From NCBI GenBank assembly GCA_013365365.1, contig JABVXU010000552.1, positions 1 to 35,265 on the forward strand: DNA of 35,265 nucleotides. The letters run 5' to 3'. The notes beneath the pieces are model-generated. The model saw only the letters and a list, made by a program, of their open reading frames with translations. It did not search any database and was not told the DNA's origin. Positions within the stretch are counted from its first letter, which is position 1. Each line of letters begins with the position of its first letter. The position numbers and the translations under genes were made by a program. Below are positions 23,101 through 34,372 of this stretch, piece after piece. This DNA is from Cruorifilaria tuberocauda (Eukaryota > Nematoda > Chromadorea > Rhabditida > Onchocercidae).

Positions 23101-24933
23101 ATTTTCTTCTCCTGGCTGTTGATCATCCTTCTGCAAACACAAAAATCTACATTTTTAATTGAATGAGCAATCAATGCTTATGCATGATGCATTATCAAAT
23201 GGAAAAAATCATTTAAAACATAGCTTAATTCGTAGATGTATTCGAATTAAAAGATATCAACCACTGTGACTTCGTTACCAAAGATGCTCGCAAAAACTGT
23301 ATCAAACTCATCCCTCTTGCAGCATAATTTAAATATTCAAGTAAGTCAATCAAATAAGATTTCGAAATTAATCTGCCACGTCCACGGCAAGTATCGCATC
23401 TTAAAATTTGGAATCGCACCTAATATTCCAGTGATCTGTAAGCTACATCCACGAACAATAGAATTTTGGTGTTCACAATGATGGATGGAGATTAAAAAAA
23501 TCGCAAATTCCACTAATTAAAATAAGCAACTCTGATAATCAAAATATAAAAAACATCATTATAAGTATTCTTTGTACTTCAATATTTTTTATCTAGAAAA
23601 ATACTTATTTTATTTTTATATGTTTAAAATTTTATATCACTTCTTTTATTTAACTTTTGATCCAAACATGCCGTAATTCCGAAACTTTTTTTTCTATATG
23701 TTTTTAATTATAAGTTCCAGAATTACTATTCCACGTTTCTTAAACATGATAATTTTTTCCTTTATTTATTGAAGGCACGAATTTTTAATTCATAACATTA
23801 TTTCAGTAATATTTTAGTTATCTTTCAGATTTGAAAGAAAAGTGTTGACTACCATTCGACGTAATGGTTGCAGTGTCAACCCTCATTTCATACTTTAATT
23901 TTGAAGAAAAACTTTTTCTTTTTTGATCGAAAGAGAAAGACATGAAATTATCGCTAAAAAGAAATCATTTAAAATCATGTGATCCATATTTTCAATACAG
24001 TATGTTTTCAAATATAAGAAGAAAATCATGAAACCTCGAAATTTTTCGAACTGCCAAATTCTTGACCATTATTCTCATCGCAAAAAATAGCAAAAGCAAA
24101 TATTCCAGTTGGCAGCCATCGATTTTTTGTCGGGGTTCCCTGATTTCTTTGCTGTAATATAATATCAATATAATGTAATATAATATCAAAGCTAATAAAC
24201 AGGAGATCAGAAAAACTAATTATTTGTCGTCAAAACTATACAAATTATGTCCGTAAATTTTCCTGACTGATTTAATATTTCAATTTAAATCCTGGCTACC
24301 TGCAACAAGGCGATATATTTTGCGTTCAAAGAATCAAATCATTTTTATCCGAATCAAGAATTCGAAGGAATGAAGAAACTTCAAAAAACTGAATTCTTTT
24401 CGAAACTGAATTTCAAAATTAAAAATCCGATTTTTTAAAGTTTTTCCAGTTCTTTTTGATTTTTAATTAGAGTTGAATCAATATAACACTTTATTATATG
24501 TTACTTCAGATTGGCGATTGTTGCTATATTCATATAAGTTGAAGACCCCAGTCGGTAATTGTTGCAGGTAGCCTGGTTCCACCTCAGTCAGTTCTTTTAT
24601 TACTATAAAATACAGCGCATTTCAATCATTTAGTTACTTATGTTAAGCTCATATTATTGGTCATTTATAAGTAAGAAAATATAAAAGCACTTGGAAAGTA
24701 TCGTGCTTTCTTCGCTTGTCAAGAAATAGAGATTTTCCAGAAATTGTTTCGTAAATTCTTTTCTTGTGCAGTAATTCACGTTTCTGATTGATCGATCTAC
24801 CAATATTTGTATCGCGGTATGCAAGAGCGCTGGGACGGCACTTCCGTCGCCCTTTCCGTCGTAAAAAATGTTCATTTTCTTCATTTTCTCCTCCGAACCT
24901 GTTTTCGGCATTCTCATCTGAGGCACCATTCAT
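20147..24933 (-). CDS. CCNA: A-type cyclin
   Basis: Inferred exons, minus strand: 24933-24691, 24151-24035, 23130-22903, 22487-22290, 21953-21762, 21477-21295, 20927-20669, 20319-20147, giving 530 residues; nearly all exons are phase 0. The amino half is hydrophilic and serine-rich, with basic clusters (RRKGRRK, DKRRKHD), destruction-box-like segments (RPSALAYRDTN, RRPLAILSPN, though both have L-to-N spacing one longer than RxxLxxxxN), and FAFAIFCDEN, which resembles the cyclin A amino-terminal motif. The first cyclin box runs about 265-395: VRRLLVEW corresponds to the MRAILVDW helix, then LLGAVALLLASKFEEIYPPE. The second box is about 400-515 (YLLELALLDHTFLDFRPSVI), closing KYATEKYEQVS. It would activate a Cdk in S phase/G2 and be degraded by the APC. 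Cyclin B or B3 is less likely given the EEIYPPE box and carboxy end. The donor after exon 1 (CCAA|GTGCTT) is weak. Confidence 0.88.
23844..23880. repeat. Imperfect hairpin in a cyclin intron
   Basis: Arms GTTGAC/GTCAAC and ACCATT/AATGGT enclose the loop CGACGT, with an asymmetric internal bulge. The core TTCGACGTAATGGTT also occurs at 15946-15960 in the SH3 adaptor, without the outer arms. Confidence 0.5.
24154..24190. repeat. TAATATAATATCAA direct repeat next to a cyclin splice acceptor
   Basis: Two copies of TAATATAATATCAA, separated by a few bases, lie immediately upstream (in gene orientation) of the acceptor for the cyclin exon 24151-24035. Simple AT-rich duplication. Confidence 0.6.
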
Positions 24934-24943
24934 TATATAACAT
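24914..24943 (-). other. Possible short upstream frame at the cyclin 5' end
   Basis: A good acceptor (CTTTTTCAG, ending at 24944) is followed directly by an ATG at 24943-24941. That ATG opens a nine-codon frame overlapping the cyclin start at 24933 out of frame and stopping at 24914. If a spliced leader is joined here, this ATG would be the first one on the mRNA. Initiation next to the leader may be inefficient. Confidence 0.4.
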
Positions 24944-27900
24944 CTGAAAAAGTAATTTAAATTAGTACTTTTCGAAGGTCGACACTCTTTTCCTCAAGGA
25001 GCTGATTTTGAATATAGCTCGTGGAACAATTAATATTAAATATATCTTGAAAAACGTTACACAGTTGCATTTGATATAAGAATTAAAAATTCTATCATGA
25101 AAGGTGTTTATCCATGCCCATCTATTTGCTAACAAAAATAAAGGTACTTTAATAATACAGGCAGCTTAAGCAGTAACAATTTGAAATTTAAATTACTTCA
25201 GATTATTATAATAACAGATCCCTATTAAAATTCGTATATTTGAAAGAAGAGAGGTTAATAGATATTAGTAGAAAAGATTTTTCTAAAAACTAAATTAGGT
25301 TTTGTTAGAAAATTCTCGTATTTTATTTAATTTATTTCATTTTAACATCTATTGTAAACGAAAAATTAATTTCGTATCTGCACCGTGACCATATTCCTAC
25401 CACCATGTTTCTAATCATGGCTTTTTTGTCGAAATTCCAAGCAAACATTTGACCCTGATTAATAGGAAACGAGTCGTCAACTTACCACAACAACCAAAAA
25501 TCAATTTTTTGAATTCGCGAAAAAACACAAATCACTGGAGTTAAAAAAGCCTGAAATACACTTCTGAAGAATTCCATAAATTTGAAGAAAAAAGGAGAGG
25601 AACGATGTATAACAGCACATAAATCAAATAAATCAAGTCTTTTGAATTCTTCTCTAAGGTATGAAGTTAATTAAATAACAATTTTTTATCGTTTTATAGT
25701 AATAATTAATTGATATGTATTCTTCCATATACTAAAGGTGAACAAATGAAGTGATATATGCTTTGAATTCTACGGTGCATGCAAATATGCCATTTGATAA
25801 CTATTAACAATATATATATATTAAACAATTTTTTGAATGTTTTTTCAAAAACTTCAACTTCTAGGATAAACAGAAAATAGAGAATAGTAATACCGATGCT
25901 AAAAATCGTATAAAGGTTATGCATCGATCTTCAATACAGAACATAAAAATACATTTTATCTTGTTTTTTAGTCAAAACTCGGTAGTTAGGAAATCAAGTC
26001 AAAGCGTAAAGAAGTGAATCCAAACCTAACGAAAAATGACCGTCTTACCTAATACGTAATATAGTAGTTACAAAAGAAATCAAGAATCAACAATAAATCG
26101 AAGAGATCCAGTATAACAAAGTAAAATAAAAAAGAGAAATTAATAATCGTTTGTTTAAAAAATTTTACAATTCTTGCAACTGATATCAGTTAAGATGACA
26201 TATGATATCTGATGTTATGAACATGGAAATATAAAAAAATCTTTAAATAACAAGTCGATGCTAAAACTCATAATGATCATTATACACGACAGACAATATC
26301 AGAGTATAACTTCATCATTGATAGAAAGAAATTTTGGCAGAAAAAAATGAAGGACGAAGAAAGGACCTTGGAAAGCTTTTGATCGGTTATAATGATTCTT
26401 ATCTACCCATCAGTGCTACCCTTTTCAATCCAATATTCTTTTCGTTGACGCTATCGATAATGATTCATAATTCATCACCTAATCAATTTTTTAGAGCTTT
26501 TGATCACTACCAACTGTTGAATGGCTCAAAATTTAACAATTATGTAATTAATAATTAAATTTATAATCCTTCATTAACAGAAACAATAGTATACGTAACG
26601 TCAGTATGAAACACTATTTTCACTATGAAACACCACTTATGATTGATGAGCGGTCCAACCACCCATACAGCCATGTTTGAAATGCAAGATGAATCTAGAT
26701 CAATGTGAATTTAGCATACACTTGTAACTTTTTAAAATAGTATGATGCTTAAGCTTCAGAAATTAGCTTCAATGATGTCGTCCAAGTTCTAATTTTTGCT
26801 AACGATCTTTATTTTACCTTTCCTTTTTTAATTTCACGCTCTCGCTTTCTTTCAATTATACTATAAGATATGGTAATGTTATACAGTGTTACGTAAACTT
26901 AATAGCCGTGGATATGTTGAGTATTCTAATTTTTTTATTCTCAAATAAGATATTAAGTATTGAAAATGAGTGAAAGCGAACAACTGCTCTTTTCTTCTTT
27001 ACACTGTAAAGATAACTGTAAAGAAGTCATATACTTTCTATTAATAGAACTAGAATATAAAATAGCTATTTTAATAAATCAACTGAAAAGAAAAAAAGGA
27101 TTAACAACAGTCTGAGACTATTTTAAACGTCAGCTTATTCAAAATGCGAAGAAGATGGATGGAAAAACGAGACAGTAATTTCATTCCAATAACATAAATT
27201 CAATTTCTCAGTACGGAGGAAAAGTGGTATGGAAAAAGAAAATGTCTATATATGATTAAGCAAATACGTAAGTAAAATTATTTAAGGCTCAATTAAATAT
27301 TGTGCAAAAAAGAAAAGAAAATTTTGAATTGTATGATGTTTATGCTATTTTTTTAATTTTTTATATTGCGTTATAAAATATTTCATCTCATTTAAAGTTG
27401 CATCATTTAATAAAGAATTTATCGGTACAGTACCTGACATGTCTTTCATGCTGTAATTGTTACTCTAATTATTTGAGAGGATTAGAGCAGTCATTGGACA
27501 GGGAAGAGCATAGAAAGAATATGTGAAATATGAATACTGATGGGAGTGAAGATCAGTTAAATGTAGCTAAGATATTTTTCTGATGAATAAGAAATAATAT
27601 TTTTAATCTCACCGTTCCTTACCTTTTTTGAGAGGAGATTTCGTAATGATTTATATGATCTTTTACCTACCTGTAATAATGTTTAGAGTCAAATCATTTT
27701 AATAATAGGTACAATGACATTGCTGCTGCTACTAGATCATTCATTACATTGCTCCTCTGGGTCATAAGGTGAAATTGATCCTTTCACTGAAATGCTATTG
27801 ATGATCGAATCATGTTATTAAAATGCCCACTGGTGTTCAATCCTAGAGTTCTCTAGGATGGTAGTCAAGGAAATCTTTCCATACAAACGACAAAATGATT

Positions 27901-29690
27901 ATTACTTGCAGTAATAAGTATAATTTTTATTTGATAAAAATAAGTGAAATACCATTTAAGCCAAATACTCCAAATAATCTACACATTTAAATAACAGAAA
28001 TTTATTATTCCCTCTTTATTTGAATATAAAACAAAATAACAGATAGTTGAAAATGTTATTGCGAAGTACAAAATAATTTGAAAAAATTTCCTTTCCAAGT
28101 ATGCTTTTTACTTTCTCGAGATATCTGAAAATAAAACAAAATATTATAAGTGATTTGAAAAAGAAATTTTACCTTGCAAAGTAATTTGATCTATTTTTCA
28201 TGGTACCAAATGAAAATTATTAGTTGATTTGTGGTGGATGTAACTTCCGGGAAATATACACGCCAATTCAACTGAGGTCAATTTCGATTGGAGCAAGAGA
28301 ACAATAGAATATGTAAAATACAGAGGTCAACAAAATGATGGATATATTGGAATGCGATTCAAAGGTAAAGGTCAAAATAGGGGCGTTTCATATCCATTTT
28401 TTTCTCGTTGTTATTCAAACTCTTCCAATATACTGTTTTTCTTTCTGCAATGGTATTTAAGAATTACATGTACGATTTGTCATAATAGGTAAGAGTGACC
28501 ACGGCTTTTGCTTTCGAAGGAAAAAGAAAGTCGACTCAGTGTGAAAAACCTCATATCAACACTCAGAGACAAGGAAAAGAGAACGACGTCTATTGGAGGG
28601 TCCGGGCGGGATAGGAATTTAAAACAAATGCGTTCCTCTCCTGCTTTACATCTCATTACTAAACCGACAATTGATACCGTTAAGCTCTCCTATTATTTTT
28701 CGTGTCATCTCATCCAAACGACATTAAAAACACCAAATGAATCTGTATTACGGGAATGATCGAGAATTACTATTATAAGTATGGTATTTTCAGACTACTG
28801 TTAATCGAAATTGAAAAAACGTGATAATTCCGTGAAAATATCATTGTCTGCAGTAAATGGATTCTTGTGGAATTGATGGAATTCTTCTATGAGACGACTA
28901 ATTGGTACTCTTGAAAGATGATGCACGTGTAGATGCACTAGAATTATATAAAAAGTTCCTTGATCCGGCACTATCGGAAAACGAAAATAGAATCTCCAAA
29001 ACTAGCAAGATAAAGCAATAATGGATCGATTTATCAACAGATTCATTTTCCTAACGTTATCAGATTCGGCGTTTCCGAAAATGACATATCGCTACGCAAT
29101 ATCCCGCATTATCGAAAGATAAAGATAATATATGAAATCCCAAGTCTGGTATTTTTATCAGAAGGTAAGGTGTAATAAATGATCACATAGTTAAATTAAT
29201 GCTACAGTCTAATTGAAGCAAATTACATCTATGATTCGTTTTCATATTTGCATTCCTATCAAGAATGTGGAAAATGTTTGTACAACGAAAAAATAAATAT
29301 CGATATCGTTTACGAACATCTAACGATTCAATTAATTAACAAAACAATAAAATTTTAAATAAAATGAACTAAACGGCAAAACAGTATAAACATAATCTGT
29401 ATAAAAATATTGTGTGTTTAGGAATAATGACAAAAAGAAATGAGGTGACAATAAGTTAATTCCTTTTCTATGATTACCTCCTGATAACAGCTTTTGCTAA
29501 AGTAAATGTTTTATATACTTGATCGATTCCCTATGATACTTGCAACAAAAAAAATCATGTAAGCTTGTATATCATCAAAGCTGTTTATTCGGAGTTATTT
29601 CAATTATATTACTGATACTGCACTGAAGAGCGATAAGTAATTCACGTGACCTTATAAATATTGAATTACGATTATATCATCCATGATTTT
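24934..29690. other. Gene-poor stretch, no supportable gene
   Basis: Nearly 5 kb of AT-rich sequence. Weak exon-like candidates are listed under findings (28255-28370 and 28508-28759 on plus, about 27734-27777 on minus), but none resembles a family I know. There is no RNA gene, no long tandem array and no transposase-like frame. The cyclin promoter should lie near its right-hand start (24950-25400) and remote regulatory DNA may be present. Confidence 0.45.
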
Positions 29691-29938
29691 TCAATCCTTC
29701 CTATCCCTGGAATCATCTAAGAATTCTCGGGGTACTGTATCCCTGCCTGTTCACCCTTTCCTCCTGCACTAAAGTTCAAGAACTGCGTACGGTAACCTAA
29801 TTTTCGAATTTATCCGATTCCTTCTTCGCGGTTGTCTCTGTCTTCATTTAACGAATTTCACGGCATTTGGCTCTTTCGCTAGCTGGTGGTGCCAGTGACA
29901 GTATTGGAATATTGCTGACAGTCGAGCGTTTTCCTTTC
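29691..29938 (+). promoter_or_regulatory. Putative promoter and 5' region of the mL44 gene
   Basis: Base composition here is distinctly less AT-rich than the flanks. Just before the start codon, and overlapping it, is the palindrome TGACGTCA (29940-29947), a full CREB/ATF-type site. No TATA-type box stands out. Confidence 0.45.
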
Positions 29939-32900
29939 ATGACGTCAGTGATTCCACCGTTGTTGTTCGTTGCGGAAAGATCAATACTGTTAATTTTCTG
30001 TAAGTCTTTTTTGTTTTAAATGTTCTCAATTGAATTCCACCTAAGTTCCATTTTTGTTTTATGAAATTGTATTGAATATTATAGTTGAATTCCATATTTT
30101 ATTTTATGAAACATAACATGCAATTAATGTAATTTAAGAAATATAAAATTTGTGGAAATGTCAAATAAGGTAATGTAATTCTTGTGTAAATAACATTTAC
30201 GTGATACCATCCAAATTTTTTAGCGGTTAACATTATAATGTTGATTATTTTAGTTGTATTAAAATTATATAATTAAAACCTTCCATTCAATATCAAAAAA
30301 GGATAGGAGAAAGAAAAGTTTTATTCAGTAAATGCTATTTAAGCAATTTTTAACTTATGAGAGAGCATATTTGATCTACTAAGTGTGTCAGCTAGAATAT
30401 AAAATGTTTTAAGATCGATATATACGATCACGGTGGGAAAGACCGTACCTGAAAGACTTATATCATCGACGAATGTTAGCTGGAGCTGATCCCGTACTAA
30501 GCCGATCTGCATATCCTAACTGGTATAATGCTAATCTTTTCCATTCATGAATAATACTATAATAGCATGTTGTCTCATGTCACTTCATCATCAAATACTG
30601 TATTATAGCTTGTACGATTGTATCTTCAGATCCTATGATTATCTCTTCTGATGGTTATAAAAATCTCTTCCGTTGTTCATTCAGATTTTTGTCCTTCAGT
30701 TGACGATCTGAGGAAAAATAAAAATAGAAGATCTGAAGAATTTTTCGAACGATTGTGATTATTTAAGGAATTATGATTCGGAAATTTATGCTTTCGGCCA
30801 TCGAATTGGTGCACCAGAAACGAATAAGGATGTAGTGATTCGAGCATTAACCGATAGTTCCTTTTATCAACGAGCTGATATAGCGGAGGAATCGGCAAAT
30901 GCTCAACCAAGTAAACAAGAAAGTTATGAAATGAAGGAGCACAATAAACAGCTTATTCAACTTGGTTGCTTTTTTTTCAAACAATTGAGAATTCAGAAGT
31001 GAACCAAATAAACGTATAGAAAACGACTTAATGTGACACTTTGACCACTACTCTTCAAAAATTATTGAAGGAATATTATTTGATTACCATTAATAATTGA
31101 ATTTCCATGAACAACAAAGAACCGTTTTGATCGAATAGTTTCAAAATACTTTTTACTCTTTAGTAATTTTGATAACGTCGAGAAACTTAAGTGGTCATAA
31201 ATTAAGTGGTTTAATAGCTGTTTACCTAGTATGCTGAATACTTTAGGGAATGAACTTTTATGGAAAACTACGTGTGCATATTTACGATATGGCTTTCTTC
31301 ATGCTCCAGAAGAACTTATTACTAATTTAGCATTGAAACTAACTGCTGATGAACAGATCGCAAATTTGGCTATTTATTTGGGTATCAATAATTTGATTCG
31401 TACTGCCGAATTCCCACCTTCAAGTGCTTCTTTATGTAATGCTTTTAAAGCTCTTCTTGCAACTTTACGTTACCAAAGGTAAATTGATTTCCTTCAAAAT
31501 ATGATATGGAATGTTCTTTTGTAAATCTTAATTAACCAGTCCTTTGAAAATAAGAAAACTAGCGAGTTTCATCTGTCAATGGTATCAGCTATAAGACAAT
31601 ATTTCTAAGATTTCTAACGGCAAATAAAATTTAGTAATGGAATCAAATTTTTGAGACGAAACTTCTTTTTCGATAGAAAAACATGATACATAATATTCAG
31701 ATTTCAAATGATATCTATAATTTTATCGTTTTTTGTATATAGCTTTTCAATCAGTGTGATAGTTGAATTTGCAAAATAAAGATTATCATCATTTATCTTT
31801 ATTGCAGAGCCATCGCTTTAATTCGAGATACAATCGTAGCGCAACTAATTGATTTGGATATCGAAGAGGTATTCCCGTTAGCAGAACCATTTGCAGTGCT
31901 TCAATGTTTCATGTCTTCTAATACTGGTATGGAAATAGAACCTCGTCTCTTGCGATCTAGTGGTGAAATTAGTGCTGAACCAATATTTGTTGCCGGAATC
32001 TACGCTAATAAGAAACTTATTGGACAAGGTTAATGGTTAATATTCGTATTTACGCTACATCTAAACAGTTTAAAAATAGATTAGCTTTTTATGCGAAGAA
32101 AAATCTAGTACTCTACAAAATCAAGAACAGATGAAGTGAAATCTTTAAATGTATATGTGAGGTAAAACATTAATGATATGAGTGAAAATGTGGCAAATAA
32201 TTATAAGCCATTTGAGATAAACTGAACATTATATTGGGCTTTATATATCAATGAAAAGGCGAAGATGTTCATTGTAGGATAGACCGTATCGTAAATAGAA
32301 TAATTTAGCAAATAATCATAAACAAAGCGATTGGACCATGATATACGATAGATTATTTCAAATTCCTGTATTCCCCTATCTATCTTATCGTTTCGTAATA
32401 ATTTTATTAATTTTTGCAAGTGATTAGGACAACTAATTTTGATATGGATTAAGTTGGCAGTGCTGCAGAATTCAAGCAAAATAAAAATATTGAATTGCTT
32501 GGTAATGAGAAATAGAGGAAAGTATCAATTATAAGGATAAGTTGGCTTACTTGGTATAAAATTCTGTTATGAACGCTTCTTCCTATTGCGTAGTTTTTCA
32601 AAACTGCGACTGATAAGATTTTGAAATTTCGATATTGATATTTAATTCCATCGTTCATGATTCTTATCAGTTACAAAAAATTTTTTGTATATCCTGTTTC
32701 TGACAGCAATGTCTATTATTCCGTCAGGAAATCATAAAATTTTAGTATCGAATTCTAGATCTCACTTGTCTTTTTACATCATTGATGTAGACTGTAAAGT
32801 TCCTAATTGATTATTTGAAACTGAATTAAACTAATTTGACAGTTTTTATGGTTTGGAAATTCATTTAAGAGCAATTCATCGGTTTTTGTGAAGAAAAATA

Positions 32901-34372
32901 TATCGTTATCATGTTGAGAAATTCAAAGTGATATGCAGTCATGTCAAAATCTCACAAGATAATCTCGTTTTAAATTTTATATTCCATTTGAATCAGTTGG
33001 TCACCATAGACAGGGAAGAGAACTGTTCTTAATAGGCCATTTTTTTACCTCTAAGCGACAAGTTCACAGAGTCAGTAAATGCAAAGCAAAGAAATCAATA
33101 GCGCATTTGATGCGTTTGTTGATTTGCTGTACTACTGTGATCTGAAAATCCCTTTCTGTCCGCATGCCTGTGATGTTGCCCATACTGAATTGTTTGTAGT
33201 AAGGATAAATGCGAAAAGATTGGAGAAAAGGATGATAAGCTGGTATGGAGTGATTTTGGAAGTGAATGAAATAGGAAGCTTTCTTATTTCTTCGTTTTTT
33301 CATTGTTATTTATGGGTTCAAGCAGCTATGTAATGTTTTATAAAATTCATCGTATTTTTAACGAAATGCTAAAGGTCCTGGAGAAACAATACCTATAGCA
33401 GTGGACATGGCCGCTTTCGATGCATTGATGCGATGCTGGGGAGTTACAGCTGATAAGAAGTTCCCATTTAATGAGCTTCATTCTCTCACTGATCTCCACT
33501 GCTTCAACAAACCACATTATTCTCTGCAACAAATCTGTGCTCCTAGGTTATATTTTATTAAAATTTTCATTTCTTTTCTGGAACGCATTAATTCTGTGCA
33601 TTAATACTTCTGTGAATTATTTCATTTAGTTCTACATTCTTAAGTATAGAAGATAGGGAACATTGCGTATTATACATCACGTTTCTTACGACTCTTCAGG
33701 GATGAATGAATTATTGAAATCACTGAGAAAGTTAACTTATTCATACGATCAGTTTTACACCTATAGTACATTTCTATTGAGATATTGCCATTTTTGCATC
33801 TCTTAGGATGTATTTACACTGCAATTATAAATTACTGCTTTCCATCTGTATTCAAGTTGAGCTGTTGTTCATTGCTCGGATGATTTTTGTAGCCTCGTAT
33901 TGAAATTTGTTGATCTGAAGGAAGAACAAGAACCGATTAACATGAATGAAGTAGCGTTAAGATACAAGAAGGAAATTGAGGCTGTGGTAAGTGCTGAAAG
34001 ATTTTGTATGTCGATTATTAACTTTTCTTCGATTTGATATAAATAAAACTTCCTAAGCGGTTCTGCTTCTTTTGTTTTTAAACTATTCGTCTCAGTTATA
34101 ATCAATACCTGAATACTGCAATGCGTGGATTATTGTCTGATCCTTTTATTTTGCAATTTCTCACGAATTATGCCGCCTGTTGTTCGTATTTTGTTTCGTA
34201 ATGCTTTCAAACTTGTGATTCCGACAGATATTAAAAGCACTTCCGACTATGTCGAATTTTTTAGGTTGGTATTCCATTACGACGACGATTACGGCATAAA
34301 TTCTCTCGTGGAACGTTTGGCAAACGGACCTTCCGTTATATTAACAAACCAAAATTATATCAGATATGTTGA
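29939..34372 (+). CDS. MRPL44: Mitochondrial large-subunit ribosomal protein mL44
   Basis: Inferred exons: 29939-29999, 30414-30522, 30768-30998, 31218-31478, 31808-32028, 33375-33546, 33893-33986, 34265-34372, giving 418 residues with matching phases. The first 20 residues are hydrophobic with few charges ([20 protein letters not shown]), then basic, compatible with mitochondrial import. The family block [20 protein letters not shown] is followed across a splice by [17 protein letters not shown]. The RNase III-like fold spans about 70-225 ([26 protein letters not shown]) without an evident RNase III catalytic signature, as usual for mL44. A double-stranded RNA-binding domain follows near 225-315 ([41 protein letters not shown]). 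The last two exons add a charged segment and a strongly basic tail ([20 protein letters not shown]), suited to rRNA contact but not obvious in vertebrate mL44. The donor at 30998 and acceptor at 31217 are the weakest choices. If the splice at 33546 is not used the frame stops at 33604. Confidence 0.88.

Noticed and set aside
22878..23174. Minus-strand frame beginning MIAHSIKNVDF
   Set aside because: Overlaps the cyclin exon 23130-22903 in a different frame; the KDDQQPGEE frame fits both splice sites and phase 0.
23279..23318. Possible small cyclin exon reading RDEFDTVFASIFG
   Set aside because: Its end phase is incompatible with the next exon at 23130, while direct joining of 24035 to 23130 is in phase.
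26334..26558. 74-residue plus-strand open frame
   Set aside because: No splice context, biased low-complexity sequence and no family resemblance.
30677..30910. 77-residue minus-strand open frame
   Set aside because: It is the antisense shadow of the mL44 exon containing [13 protein letters not shown].
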